A stretch of 64,000 bases of DNA from the NCBI GenBank assembly GCA_008080565.1, contig VIKE01000007.1, positions 46,282-110,281 of the forward strand, read 5' to 3'. Shown here in pieces: positions 1-8,634 of the stretch. Every line of letters begins with the position of its first letter. The stretch's first letter is position 1. Below the pieces are notes generated by a model, which saw only the letters and a program-made list of their open reading frames with translations, did no database searches and was not told the DNA's origin. The translations under genes were made by a program, and so were the position numbers. This DNA is from Rhodocyclaceae bacterium. GTDB lineage: Bacteria; Pseudomonadota; Gammaproteobacteria; Burkholderiales; Rhodocyclaceae.

Positions 1-59
1 TCGAAATCCGCAAACAGGGCAAGCCGGTCGATCCGGCGCAGTATCTACCGAAAAGATGA
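1..59 (+). CDS. nlpD: NlpD/LppB-like M23 peptidase-fold lipoprotein, 3' end only
   Basis: Only the last 18 codons and the TGA stop are inside the window. They read EIRKQGKPVDPAQYLPKR, the typical C-terminus of NlpD-type LytM/M23 proteins, where the EIR strand and a final YLP-K/Q-R tail are conserved. In the family this protein activates septal amidases at the outer membrane. The stop overlaps the rpoS start (ATGA-type), matching the classical nlpD-rpoS order, and in other bacteria the main rpoS promoter lies inside nlpD, outside this window. The assignment rests on the short tail plus synteny. Confidence 0.8.
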   Translation, partial: EIRKQGKPVDPAQYLPKR

Positions 60-985
60 GCGATATCGGCGAGGGTGTGGATGACGAGTTCGAGGGGCAG
101 CCCGATGAATCGGTCCTGCTTTCGGAGCCTGAGGCAGCCTCTCCGGAAATCGAGCTACTCGAGGATGTCACCCAGCTTTATCTGAGCGAGATCGGCGCCA
201 AGCCGCTGCTCACCCCGGAACAGGAGCTGGCGACGACGCGGCTCGTCCGGGCCGGCGATTTTGCTGCCCGTCAGCGCATGATCGAGCACAATCTGCGGCT
301 CGTCGTGAATATCGCCAAGCATTACCTGAACCGGGGAATACCGCTGCTTGACCTGATCGAGGAAGGCAATCTCGGCCTGATCCACGCACTGGAAAAGTTC
401 GACCCGGAACGCGGCTTCCGTTTTTCCACGTACGCCACCTGGTGGATACGCCAGAACATCGAGCGCGGCATCATGAACCAGTCGCGCACCATTCGGCTGC
501 CGGTGCATATCGTCAAGGAAATCAACGTCGTCCTGCGTGCCATGCGCCATCTGGAGTCGGCCGACAAGCGCAACTCGACGGTGGAGCGTATCGCCGCACT
601 GATCGACTGGCCGGTCGAGGACGTACGGCGCACGCTGTCGCTCAACGAACATATCGCCTCGCTCGATGCGCCGCTCGACATCGATCCCAGCCACACCATC
701 GCCGAAGTCATCGCCGACGATGGCGGCAGTGATCCGGAGTCATTGCTGCAATTGAGCGAAGTCGGCTCGCTGGTCGGCGACTGGCTTGATCAACTGAGCG
801 AGCGCCAGCGCTCGGTCATTGAGCGCCGTTACGGGTTGAATGGTGCCGACGTGGCGACGCTCGATGTCATCGCCCACGATCTCGGGCTGACCCGCGAGCG
901 GGTCCGGCAGATTCAGATGGAAGGTCTGGATCGCCTGCGCAAGATCGTCAAGCGCGGCAATATCTCGCGCGATTCTCTGCTGTAG
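56..985 (+). CDS. rpoS: RNA polymerase sigma factor RpoS (sigma-38)
   Basis: A group 2 sigma-70 factor of 309 residues that directs RNA polymerase to stationary-phase and general-stress promoters. Region 1.2 (about 38-70: DVTQLYLSEIGAKPLLTPEQ) is followed by region 2 with the RFSTYATWWIRQNIERG core-binding/-10 recognition segment (about 122-142). Region 3 follows, then region 4 with the helix-turn-helix LTRERVRQIQMEGLDRLR near residues 275-296. The acidic N-terminal extension of about 40 residues and the position after nlpD favour RpoS over RpoD or RpoH. The ATG overlaps the nlpD stop. Its 3' end overlaps the end of the convergent mltB frame by 38 bp. Confidence 0.95.
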   Translation: MSDIGEGVDDEFEGQPDESVLLSEPEAASPEIELLEDVTQLYLSEIGAKPLLTPEQELATTRLVRAGDFAARQRMIEHNLRLVVNIAKHYLNRGIPLLDLIEEGNLGLIHALEKFDPERGFRFSTYATWWIRQNIERGIMNQSRTIRLPVHIVKEINVVLRAMRHLESADKRNSTVERIAALIDWPVEDVRRTLSLNEHIASLDAPLDIDPSHTIAEVIADDGGSDPESLLQLSEVGSLVGDWLDQLSERQRSVIERRYGLNGADVATLDVIAHDLGLTRERVRQIQMEGLDRLRKIVKRGNISRDSLL

Positions 986-1994
986 CAGCGCACATCCGGC
1001 CGCGGATTTCTTCGGCCAGCTGGAAAACCGACATGGCGTAGAAGCTTGACCGGTTGTAGCGCGTGATCACATAAAAATTATCGAATCCAAGCCAGTATTC
1101 CGTCTCGCGCCCGGGTGAGACAAGGTCGATCAGCGCCGCCGTCGTTTGCGGGTCGATGTTGGCGCGGATGCCTTTGTCGGCCAGATCGGCGACCTTGAGG
1201 CTCGGGCGCAGGCCGGCCTGAATCAGTTCGGCATCCGGCGTGCCGGCCGTCATGGCCGGTACGGCGATGGGCTGCCCGGCTTGCCAGCCATGTTGTTCGA
1301 GAAAGCGGGCGACGCTGCCGATGGCATCGTCGACGCTGTTCCCCAGATCGACGCGCTGGTCGCCGTCGAAATCGACAGCATAGCGGCGCTGACTGCCCGG
1401 CATGAATTGCGGGATGCCGATGGCGCCGGCAAACGAGCCTTTGACGGCCATCGGGTCGAGATTGTTTTCCCGCGCCAGCAGCAGGAACTGTTCGAGTTCG
1501 GTGCGGAAAAATTCGGCCCGTCGCGGGTAGTTGAAAGCCAGCGTGGACAGTGCCTCGAAGACACGGAAGCCGCCTGTGTTGCGGCCGTATTCGGTTTCGA
1601 CGCCGATGATGGCGACGATGATTTCCTCGGGGACGCCGTAGAGGGCCGAGGCCTTGGCCAGTTGCCCGGCATTTTCCTGCCAGAAGCTGACGCCGCCATC
1701 GATGCGCCGCTCGTTCAGGAAGCGCGGCCGGTAGCGTTCCCACGAGCGCTGCAGCGGCGAGGCGGGCGGCTGGATTAGCTTGAGGACGGTGGCGTTCGGG
1801 CGGGTCTGGGCGAACTGGCTGATCAGTTCGTCGGCCTTGAAGCCGTGGCGCGTTTCGAGGTCGCGGGCAAATTCGATGGCGGCCGGATCGTCGGCGAAGG
1901 TCGGCGTATTCGCTTTGGCATGTTGCCCGGCATTGGCCAGCGTGGTCAGGGCGGCGAGGAGCAGCGGGGCAAGCGTCAGTTTGAGGTTCATCAT
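948..1994 (-). CDS. mltB: Lytic murein transglycosylase B (MltB family)
   Basis: About 348 residues. A signal peptide (MMNLKLTLAPLLLAALTTLANA) is followed by an SLT_2-type transglycosylase domain with the diagnostic segments GVPEEIIVAIIGVETEYGRN, which contains the catalytic Glu, and GSFAGAIGIPQFMPGS. The family cleaves peptidoglycan glycan strands to 1,6-anhydromuropeptides in the periplasm. There is no lipobox cysteine, so it is probably a soluble or weakly attached form. The start at 1994 (ATGATG; 1991 is the alternative) overlaps the stop of the upstream transglutaminase gene, so the longer frame up to 2150 is not used. The last dozen codons run antisense into rpoS. Confidence 0.9.
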   Translation of the reverse strand: MMNLKLTLAPLLLAALTTLANAGQHAKANTPTFADDPAAIEFARDLETRHGFKADELISQFAQTRPNATVLKLIQPPASPLQRSWERYRPRFLNERRIDGGVSFWQENAGQLAKASALYGVPEEIIVAIIGVETEYGRNTGGFRVFEALSTLAFNYPRRAEFFRTELEQFLLLARENNLDPMAVKGSFAGAIGIPQFMPGSQRRYAVDFDGDQRVDLGNSVDDAIGSVARFLEQHGWQAGQPIAVPAMTAGTPDAELIQAGLRPSLKVADLADKGIRANIDPQTTAALIDLVSPGRETEYWLGFDNFYVITRYNRSSFYAMSVFQLAEEIRGRMCAATAENRARYCRA

Positions 1995-3844
1995 GGCAAT
2001 TGCGCGATGGCGTCGCGCAGTGTTTTCAGGTGTTTGTCGGTGTTGCCGTAGCGCGCTACAAGGTAGGCGTCGACCACGCGCTGGAAAGGTTCGGCCAGTT
2101 CCGGTCGTTGTTCGCGAACGCGTCGGGCCAGATCGAGGGGCGTTTCCCAAGGCGCGCAGTCTACCTTTCTTCGGGCCAGATGTCGCAGCGCCTTATGCCA
2201 AAGGCGAACGACCGGGTCGCTTTCCGGGCGTTTGTAGAGCGCCCAGCCCATGAGGCCGGCGACGAGCAGGCCGCAGGTGCCGCCCAGGGCGACGACCAGA
2301 GCCTGCCAGTCGGCGTCGGGCAGGCCGAGCCGGGCGAGCAGTTCGCGCTGGCGTCGCGGGTCGTAGCCGAGGATGTTCTGGTTCCACGCGTTGTTGATCG
2401 CCTCCCAGCGATAACGCAGTGTTCTGATCCAGTCGGCGCGTATCTGAATCAGCATCGGTAGCGGTTCACCGAAGGCCAGCGCATTGGCGATGCCGGTTTC
2501 GATACGGTCAGGCGACACGGCGGCGGTCGGATCGACGCGGACCCAGCCTTTGCCATCGAGCCAGACTTCGGCCCAGGCGTGGGCATCGGACTGGCGAACC
2601 ACGAGGTATTGATCGAGCGGATTGAATTCGCCTCCTTGGTAGCCGCCGACGACGCGGGCCGGAATGCCGGCGGCGCGCATTAGCGTCACGAAGGCAGCGG
2701 CGTAGTGCTCGCAGAAACCTCGTTTGCTCTGAAAAAGGAAATCGTCGATGCCGTGCCGGCCGAGCAGCGGCGGTCGCAGCGTGTAGGTGAAATCGGCCGC
2801 GAACAAAGCGAGCGCCTTGGCGATGACGCCTTCCGGCGTGTTGCCCTGACGCCATTGGGCGGCCAGGGCGCGGGTCTGCGGATTGCCTTCGGGCAGTGCG
2901 AGGTTGCGGCCCATGACCAGGGCGTCTTCGCTCGCGTTGAAGCGGTAATCGAGGCTGGCCGATAGCCGGAAGCGCTGGCGCTCGTTGATGGCATTGCGGC
3001 TGACTGCGGTCAACGTACCATTCACTGCTATTTCGGCTGGCACATCGGCTGGTGCGTCGAGGGCCAGCAGCCAGCGCTGGTTGTGCGCCTCGATTGTCGT
3101 TTCATAAGCGATGGGCGGCGAAATGCGTTCCAGTTGAGGCGCCGGGTGGCGACCTTTGTATGGCTGCCAGGTCGTACCATCGAACTGCTCCATGACCGGG
3201 CCGCGCCAGTAGAGCTTTGGCCGGGGCGGTAGCGGCCCGTCGAAGCGAACGCGAAAGGCGATGTCGGCATTCTGGACAAGCTCGGCGATGCTGCCCGGCG
3301 ACATGCTGTCGGACAGTCCGGTCTTGCCGGCGTAAGCGTCGGTTGGCAGGCCCCAGAGCGGCCCCGAAATGCGCGGAAAGAGCAGGTACAGCCCATGCAG
3401 GCGGACCAGCGTTGCCGTGACCAGCCACATCGCGGCGAGCAGCCAGAGGCCGGTCGGGATGCTTTGCGAGTACAGGTAGTGGGTGAGCAGCAAAAAGTAG
3501 CCGAGGGTGACGACGACCATCGCGTCGCGTCGCGACTTGAGCTCGAGCAGTTTCATGGTCATGAACATGACCAGCATGGCGACCCCGACGTCGCGCCCGA
3601 ACAGCGTGTGGAATTCGAGCAGGATGCCGGCGCTGCCGGCGCCAACCAGCGGGATCAGTATCCAGCGGCCGGGCAGGCGCTGGTCTTTCCACCACAGCCA
3701 GACGGCCCACAAGAGCAGGGCGCCGGCCACCGCGCTGAGCCATGGCGGCTGATGCATGAAGTGCGGCGCCGTTGTCGCCAGTGCCGTGGCGAACAGCCAG
3801 GGCGTGGCGTGGCGGTCGAGGGCTTCGCGGGCTGGCGTGCTCAT
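1991..3844 (-). CDS. TgpA-like DUF3488/transglutaminase-domain membrane protein
   Basis: About 617 residues. The N-terminal third has several hydrophobic helices (LFATALATTAPHFM, AGALLLWAVWLWW, VVVTLGYFLLLTHYLY and others) typical of DUF3488. A soluble transglutaminase-like domain follows, with the catalytic Cys in KRGFCEHYAAAF, then His in SDAHAWAEVW and Asp in WVRVDPTAAV. Another membrane helix (LVVALGGTCGLLVAGLMGW) and a cytoplasmic tail end the protein. This matches TgpA, whose periplasmic domain is essential in Pseudomonas. It sits in the common moxR-DUF58-tgpA cluster. The ATG at 3844 overlaps the DUF58 stop (ATGA), which fixes the start and indicates translational coupling. The physiological substrate is unknown. 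Confidence 0.9.
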   Translation of the reverse strand: MSTPAREALDRHATPWLFATALATTAPHFMHQPPWLSAVAGALLLWAVWLWWKDQRLPGRWILIPLVGAGSAGILLEFHTLFGRDVGVAMLVMFMTMKLLELKSRRDAMVVVTLGYFLLLTHYLYSQSIPTGLWLLAAMWLVTATLVRLHGLYLLFPRISGPLWGLPTDAYAGKTGLSDSMSPGSIAELVQNADIAFRVRFDGPLPPRPKLYWRGPVMEQFDGTTWQPYKGRHPAPQLERISPPIAYETTIEAHNQRWLLALDAPADVPAEIAVNGTLTAVSRNAINERQRFRLSASLDYRFNASEDALVMGRNLALPEGNPQTRALAAQWRQGNTPEGVIAKALALFAADFTYTLRPPLLGRHGIDDFLFQSKRGFCEHYAAAFVTLMRAAGIPARVVGGYQGGEFNPLDQYLVVRQSDAHAWAEVWLDGKGWVRVDPTAAVSPDRIETGIANALAFGEPLPMLIQIRADWIRTLRYRWEAINNAWNQNILGYDPRRQRELLARLGLPDADWQALVVALGGTCGLLVAGLMGWALYKRPESDPVVRLWHKALRHLARRKVDCAPWETPLDLARRVREQRPELAEPFQRVVDAYLVARYGNTDKHLKTLRDAIAQLP

Positions 3845-4791
3845 GGCTGGCAGAGGGCGAGTGCTTCGAGGCAAAGCTGGCGATGTCGCTCGCCGCTGCC
3901 GGTCGGGATATCGACGCCGGGCAGGCGCAGGCCGTAATGGGCGTCGGCGGCATCGGCGGCGAGCACCCAACCGGTCAGGATGCCGATGCGGGTTTCGTTG
4001 GTCAGCGCGGCGTCGGTCAGTTGCCAGTCGAGCAGCAGTTCGACTTGCGCGCCGCCGGCGAATTGCTTGATCAGCAAGGGGCCGTTGGCGTTGCGGGCGC
4101 TGGCTTTCCAGGCGACATGGCGCGGTGAGTCGGCCGGCTGGCGTTCGCGGAATCCGGCGAAGTCCTCCTGGCCGCCATCGCCGCTGCGCTCGCCGCCGAG
4201 CGCTGTCGGCGAGGCCGGGGGCAGCGGCGCGGCAATCGGTTGAGGATAGACCAGGCAGCGCATGGCCGGCTGCAGGTAGGCCCAGGCGGTGAACAGGCCG
4301 AGCGGATAGCGTGTGGCCAGGCGGACGCGCGGCAGGGCGAGCCAGCCGCGGCTTTTGGCGCTGACCGGAATATTCAATTTTGTGCTTTTTTTCCGGTTGA
4401 CCGTGGCAAACACCGGATTGCCGCTTTCGGCTTCCAGTTCCAGTCCCAGGCGTGGGGTAGGGCGGTCGTTGTCGAGGGTGATCTGAAAATGCGCCATCTC
4501 GCCAGCGAAAACCGGCCCGCTTCGCCCTGGCGTGATGACCAGTCCGTGCAGGTTGCGAAAGGTGTGGATCATGCCAACGATGCCCAGCCCAACGAGCAGG
4601 AAAACCAGCGCATGACCGAGCGCCAGGTTGTAGTTGATGGCACCGATCAGCATGACGACGAGCGCCAGGGCGTAGAGCAGCCCGCCGCGCGAGGGGATGA
4701 TGAAAATGCGCCGCTGGCCGAGGCGCAGCGGTGTCGTGCCGTCGCTGCGCCAGCGAAACAGTTTTTGCTGCAGGGTGGCGACGATGCCCAC
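3841..4791 (-). CDS. DUF58 domain-containing membrane protein
   Basis: A protein of 316 residues. Two N-terminal hydrophobic helices (GLLYALALVVMLIGAINYNL and ALVFLLVGLGIVGMIH) precede the DUF58/von Willebrand-like domain, whose signature ADSPRHVAWKASARNANGPL lies near residue 225. DUF58 proteins are partners of MoxR ATPases and are thought to link them to membrane or envelope substrates, but no defined reaction is established. It lies 5 bp downstream of moxR and overlaps the transglutaminase gene. Residues about 128-140 (FATVNRKKSTKLN) are encoded by one copy of the dispersed 37-bp repeat read in antisense. Confidence 0.85.
   Translation of the reverse strand: MGIVATLQQKLFRWRSDGTTPLRLGQRRIFIIPSRGGLLYALALVVMLIGAINYNLALGHALVFLLVGLGIVGMIHTFRNLHGLVITPGRSGPVFAGEMAHFQITLDNDRPTPRLGLELEAESGNPVFATVNRKKSTKLNIPVSAKSRGWLALPRVRLATRYPLGLFTAWAYLQPAMRCLVYPQPIAAPLPPASPTALGGERSGDGGQEDFAGFRERQPADSPRHVAWKASARNANGPLLIKQFAGGAQVELLLDWQLTDAALTNETRIGILTGWVLAADAADAHYGLRLPGVDIPTGSGERHRQLCLEALALCQP
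4374..4410 (+). repeat. Dispersed 37-bp repeat, copy A (inside the DUF58 gene)
   Basis: The core TTCCGGTTGACCGTGGCAA is at 4391-4409, preceded by a T-rich/GTGC/T-rich arm with five bases between GC and the core. It lies antisense to the DUF58 gene and encodes ATVNRKKS in it. It belongs to the family of copies B to I listed here. Confidence 0.75.
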
Positions 4792-4796
4792 GTTTT

Positions 4797-5747
4797 TCAG
4801 GGGATGGCGACGCTGCGGATCAGGGCGGCGATGTCTTCGGCCAGCGCGTAGCCACCACCCTGTGCCGAGCGCAGGCGATGCCGGGCAACGGCGGGGAGAA
4901 CGGCCTGGACGTCGTCGGGCAAGACCATGTCGCGCCCGGCCAGCCAGGCCCAGGCGCGCGCGGCGGCGAGCAGGGCGAGGCCGGCGCGTGGCGACAGGCC
5001 GTGCTGGAAAGCCGGGTTCTGGCGGGTCGCTTCGACCAGCGCCTGGACGTAATCGATGAGCGGTCCGGCCGCGTGGACGGCTGATGCCTCCTGCTGCAAG
5101 GCCGGCAGGTCATCGGGCGTGAGTAGTGGCTTCAATTCCTCGACGCGCCGCCGCTGGCCGCCGGCGGCGAGGAGGGCGCGTTCGGCGGTGCGGTCCGGGT
5201 AGCCGAGTTCGAGGCGCATGAGGAAACGGTCGAGCTGCGATTCGGGCAGCGGAAAAGTGCCGATCTGGTGGGCCGGGTTTTGCGTCGCGATGACGAAGAA
5301 GGGCGTCGGCAACATCCGCGTCTGGCCTTCGGCCGTGACTTGCCCTTCCTCCATCGCTTCGAGCAGGGCACTCTGGGTTTTCGGCGTGGCGCGATTGATT
5401 TCGTCAGCGAGGACCAGCTGGGCAAAGATCGGGCCGGGCAGGAAACGGAATTCGCTGCGCTCGCGCTCGAAAACGGAAACGCCGGTGATGTCCGCCGGCA
5501 GCAGGTCGCTGGTGAACTGGATACGCGAGAACTGCAGGCCGAGCAGCCGGGCCAGCGTGTGGGCCAGCGTCGTCTTGCCCATGCCGGGCAGGTCTTCGAT
5601 GAGCAAATGGCCGTCGGCCAGCAGGCAGGCAATGGCCAGCCTGATTTCATGATCCTTGCCGAGAATGATCCGGCCGGCCTGCTCGAGGACGCCGTCGAAT
5701 GCCCGCGGGCGACCGGTGAGGCCGGAAAGTGTACTTTTCAACATCAT
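4797..5747 (-). CDS. MoxR-family AAA+ ATPase
   Basis: A protein of 316 residues with an AAA_3 fold. Walker A is LLIEDLPGMGKTTLAHTLA (about 49-67), Walker B is LVLADEINRATPKTQSALLEAMEEGQ around 111-136, sensor 1 is FFVIATQNP, and the lid domain contains SPRAGLALLAAARAWAWLAG. MoxR ATPases act as chaperone-like factors for metal-cofactor or envelope proteins, usually with DUF58 and transglutaminase partners, as here. Two adjacent ATGs (5747, 5744) are possible starts. It heads a leftward operon of four genes and is divergent from the deacetylase-like gene, so both promoters must lie within 5748-5864. Confidence 0.92.
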   Translation of the reverse strand: MMLKSTLSGLTGRPRAFDGVLEQAGRIILGKDHEIRLAIACLLADGHLLIEDLPGMGKTTLAHTLARLLGLQFSRIQFTSDLLPADITGVSVFERERSEFRFLPGPIFAQLVLADEINRATPKTQSALLEAMEEGQVTAEGQTRMLPTPFFVIATQNPAHQIGTFPLPESQLDRFLMRLELGYPDRTAERALLAAGGQRRRVEELKPLLTPDDLPALQQEASAVHAAGPLIDYVQALVEATRQNPAFQHGLSPRAGLALLAAARAWAWLAGRDMVLPDDVQAVLPAVARHRLRSAQGGGYALAEDIAALIRSVAIP

Positions 5748-5864
5748 ATGAGTCCGCTGTGTCAGTCCGAACCCATTCTAATGCTTGAAGCGGCGCGATG
5801 AATGGGACGATAATGACAATTCGACGTGCGCCGTTTTGTGCGCCGCTTCGCAGAGAGAGAACAA

Positions 5865-6791
5865 GTGACGACCACTGCCATCATCACCCATCGTGACTGC
5901 CAGTTGCACGACATGGGTTCGCATCACCCGGAATGTCCCCAGCGTCTGACCGCCATCAACGATCATCTGATCGCCCAGGGAATCGACGCCTATTTTGTCT
6001 ACTACGACGCGCCGCTCGCCACCTTTGAACAACTGATGCGCGTCCACCCCGCTTCCCATCTCGAACGCCTCAAGCGCGCCTCGCCGGAACTGGGCGTCGT
6101 GCACCTCGACCCCGATACCGCGATGAATCCGCATACCTGGCAGGCCGCATTGCGTGCTGCCGGTTCGGGTTGCCTCGCCGTCGACCTCGTCATGAAGGGT
6201 GAAATCGAAAACGGCTTCTGCGCCGTGCGACCGCCCGGTCATCACTGCGAAAAAGCAAATCCGATGGGTTTCTGCTTCTTCAACAACATCGGTGTTGCCG
6301 CCAAGCACGCACTTGTCGCCCATGGCCTGGAGCGCGTCGCGATCATCGATTTCGACGTTCATCATGGTAACGGCACCGAAGACTGCTTCGCCGGTGACGA
6401 GCAGGTGCTCATGTGCTCCATCTTCCAGCACCCGTTCTATCCCTATTGCGGCACCGACAAGCCGGCAGCCAACATGTGCAATGTGCCGCTGGCTTCCGGT
6501 TGCGGCGGCGAAGAGTTCCGCGATGCCGTGACGCAGGTCTGGATGCCGCGCCTGCGCGAATTCAAGCCGCAGATGATCCTTATCTCGGCCGGCTTCGATG
6601 CCCACTTCGAGGACGACATGGGCAACCTGAAGTTCCTCGAAAAGGACTACGCCTGGGTCACCGATCAGCTGAAAACGCTGGCCGCCGAAATGTGCGAAAA
6701 GCGCATTGTCTCGATGCTCGAAGGCGGCTACGTGATGACCTCGCTGGCGCGCAGCGTCGGCGCGCATCTGCGCTCGCTGGCTGATCTCTAG
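5865..6791 (+). CDS. Histone deacetylase/acetylpolyamine amidohydrolase family protein
   Basis: About 308 residues of the arginase/deacetylase fold. Visible motifs are HHPECPQRLTAI near the start, the tandem-His RPPGHHCEK, the zinc-binding DFDVHHGNGTEDCF, and ISAGFDAHFED, followed by LEGGY near the C-terminus. The family removes acetyl groups from small amines or lysine side chains using a zinc ion, and the bacterial substrate cannot be told from sequence. I prefer the GTG at 5865, preceded by a purine-rich AGAGAGAGA, because the frame upstream is Arg-rich and unconserved in appearance. The ATG at 5826 is the alternative. Confidence 0.88.
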   Translation: MTTTAIITHRDCQLHDMGSHHPECPQRLTAINDHLIAQGIDAYFVYYDAPLATFEQLMRVHPASHLERLKRASPELGVVHLDPDTAMNPHTWQAALRAAGSGCLAVDLVMKGEIENGFCAVRPPGHHCEKANPMGFCFFNNIGVAAKHALVAHGLERVAIIDFDVHHGNGTEDCFAGDEQVLMCSIFQHPFYPYCGTDKPAANMCNVPLASGCGGEEFRDAVTQVWMPRLREFKPQMILISAGFDAHFEDDMGNLKFLEKDYAWVTDQLKTLAAEMCEKRIVSMLEGGYVMTSLARSVGAHLRSLADL

Positions 6792-6876
6792 CCACTGTTT
6801 TCTTTCGGAAAAAGAACAGGGTGGGGTAAAATCCCGCCCTCTTTTTCATGTTTCCAACGTTTAACCGGACAAATCC

Positions 6877-8097
6877 ATGGCGTTGATTGTTCAAAAATAC
6901 GGCGGTACGTCGGTCGGTAATCCCGAGCGCATCAAGAATGTCGCCAAACGCGTTGCCAAATTCCAGGCACAGGGCCATCAAGTGGTCGTCGTCGTCTCTG
7001 CAATGAGCGGCGAAACCAACAAATTGATTGCACTGGCCAAGGAAGTTCAGGCCACTCCCGATCCGCGCGAGCTGGATGCCATCATGTCCACCGGCGAACA
7101 GGTCACTACCGGCCTGCTCTCCATGGCGCTGATGGACATCGGCTGCAAGGCCAAGAGCTACACCGGCGGCCAGGTCAAGGTGCTGACTGACAGCACGCAC
7201 ACCAAGGCGCGCATCCTGTCGATCGACGAAACCAACATGCGCCGCGATCTCGATGCCGGCCACGTTGTCGTCGTTGCCGGCTTCCAGGGTGTCGACGAGC
7301 ACGGCAACATCACGACCCTCGGCCGTGGCGGTTCCGATACCTCCGGCGTCGCCCTCGCGGCTGCGCTCAAGGCCGACGAGTGCCAGATCTACACCGACGT
7401 CGATGGCGTCTACACCACCGACCCGCGCGTCGTGCCCGAAGCCAAGAAGCTCGACACCATCACCTTTGAAGAGATGCTGGAAATGGCCAGCCTCGGCTCC
7501 AAGGTGCTGCAGATCCGCTCGGTCGAATTCGCCGGCAAGTACAAGGTCAAACTGCGCGTTCTTTCCAGCTTCCAGGACGAAGGGGAAGGTACGCTGATCA
7601 CTGTTGAGGAAGACAAGAATATGGAACAACCGATCATTTCCGGTATCGCTTTCAACCGCGACGAAGCCAAGCTCACCATGCTCGGCGTTCCCGATACCCC
7701 GGGCATTGCCTACCAGATCCTGGGCTCCATCGCCGACGCCAACATTGACGTCGACATGATCATCCAGAACGTCGGCCATGATGGCACCACGGACTTCTCC
7801 TTCACCGTGAACCGCGGCGACTACGCCAAGGCCCAGGGCATCCTCGAAGGCGTCAAGGCCAAGCTCGGCGCTCGTGAAGTGACCGGCGACAACAAGATCT
7901 GCAAGGTCTCCGCCGTCGGCGTCGGCATGCGCTCGCACCCGGGCGTTGCCTCGAAGATGTTCAAGGCCCTGGCTGACGAAGGCATCAATATCCAGATGAT
8001 CTCGACCTCCGAAATCAAGATTTCCGTCGTTCTCGACGAGAAGTATCTGGAACTGGCTGTCCGCGTCCTGCACCGCACGTTCGGTCTCGATCAGTAA
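6877..8097 (+). CDS. lysC: Aspartate kinase
   Basis: A 406-residue aspartokinase that phosphorylates L-aspartate, the first step toward lysine, threonine, methionine and diaminopimelate. The N-terminal kinase motif VQKYGGTSVG (4-13) and the GRGGSDTSGVALAAALKADECQIYTDVDGV segment are intact. Two C-terminal ACT domains (from about residues 265 and 345) are visible as VPDTPGIAYQILGSIADANIDVDMI and GVGMRSHPGVASKMFKALADEGINIQMIS, which implies allosteric feedback by lysine and/or threonine. Length and layout match the monofunctional class of beta- and gammaproteobacteria. It appears monocistronic and is followed by tRNA-Ser. Confidence 0.96.
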   Translation: MALIVQKYGGTSVGNPERIKNVAKRVAKFQAQGHQVVVVVSAMSGETNKLIALAKEVQATPDPRELDAIMSTGEQVTTGLLSMALMDIGCKAKSYTGGQVKVLTDSTHTKARILSIDETNMRRDLDAGHVVVVAGFQGVDEHGNITTLGRGGSDTSGVALAAALKADECQIYTDVDGVYTTDPRVVPEAKKLDTITFEEMLEMASLGSKVLQIRSVEFAGKYKVKLRVLSSFQDEGEGTLITVEEDKNMEQPIISGIAFNRDEAKLTMLGVPDTPGIAYQILGSIADANIDVDMIIQNVGHDGTTDFSFTVNRGDYAKAQGILEGVKAKLGAREVTGDNKICKVSAVGVGMRSHPGVASKMFKALADEGINIQMISTSEIKISVVLDEKYLELAVRVLHRTFGLDQ

Positions 8098-8099
8098 GT

Positions 8100-8128
8100 T
8101 TGACCAAAAGGCGCGGAGCCTATATCAT
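8100..8128 (+). promoter_or_regulatory. Likely sigma-70 promoter of tRNA-Ser
   Basis: TTGACC (8100-8105) and TATCAT (8123-8128) are separated by 17 bp, a near-consensus sigma-70 arrangement. The predicted start lies about 15-20 bp before the mature tRNA 5' end at 8152, and the segment directly follows the lysC stop. Confidence 0.6.
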
Positions 8129-8151
8129 CCGCGCCTCGTTGTAGCAGGCAA

Positions 8152-8244
8152 GGACACGTGGCCGAGTGGTCGAAGGCACACCCCTGCTAAGGGTGCATCC
8201 GGGCAAAACCTGGATCCAGGGTTCGAATCCCTGCGTGTCCGCCA
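8152..8244 (+). tRNA. tRNA-Ser (anticodon GCU)
   Basis: A 93-nt gene including an encoded CCA. The acceptor arms GGACACG and CGTGTCC pair perfectly. The D-loop reads GGCCGAGTGGTCGAAGGC, the anticodon stem-loop CCCCTGCTAAGGG gives anticodon GCU (reads AGC/AGU), and the T-arm is GGGTTCGAATCCC. The long variable arm expected for a class II serine tRNA is present (CATCCGGGCAAAACCTGGATC region). A terminator follows. Confidence 0.97.
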
Positions 8245-8262
8245 AGCAATACAACGATGCTT

Positions 8263-8288
8263 AAGGCCCCGATTTTTCGGGGCTTTTT
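8263..8288 (+). terminator. Rho-independent terminator after tRNA-Ser
   Basis: GCCCCGA, a loop of Ts, then TCGGGGC form a 7-bp GC-rich stem followed by TTTTTGCTTTTTT. It is well placed to end the tRNA-Ser transcript. Confidence 0.85.
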
Positions 8289-8338
8289 GCTTTTTTGGGT
8301 TGGTAATCACCCTACGTTTGAGCGCAGGATAAATTCTG

Positions 8339-8488
8339 GTGGAAGCAGTCATACAAGCCGTCGTCGAAGAGCCGCCTTTGAATCTCGGCCTGGTTGCCCA
8401 ATTGCAGATTCATTTTTATCGGCTGAGCACCTACGCGGTACTGAATTTTCTCGATGATCCTGCCATGTTGGCCTTCGTGCTCTGTTAA
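8339..8488 (+). CDS. Small hypothetical ORF (49 codons), possibly a remnant
   Basis: A GTG-initiated frame with AGGA about 9 bp upstream. It encodes a small protein with sequence such as AVVEEPPLNLGLVAQLQIHF and ends LDDPAMLAFVLC. The codon choice looks like coding DNA and the product is rich in Leu and Val, but I recognise no family. It lies in a 700-bp stretch between the tRNA-Ser terminator and the next clear gene. It could be a genuine small protein, a decayed fragment of a longer gene, or chance. Confidence 0.3.
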   Translation: MEAVIQAVVEEPPLNLGLVAQLQIHFYRLSTYAVLNFLDDPAMLAFVLC

Positions 8489-8634
8489 AGCGTCCGCAGG
8501 TCCAAATTACTCACTGGATAAGCCATTTCTCTGCAGTCACAAACGGCTACAAAACACGGGAAGACATATTTCTTTCGCAGGCCTAGAGTGTGTACGTTGT
8601 TGTGCAGTGCACAAAATCTGTAAAGGATATGAAT

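Noticed and set aside
6658-8073. Long minus-strand frame across lysC
   Set aside because: Antisense of aspartokinase, whose kinase and ACT motifs are complete on the plus strand.
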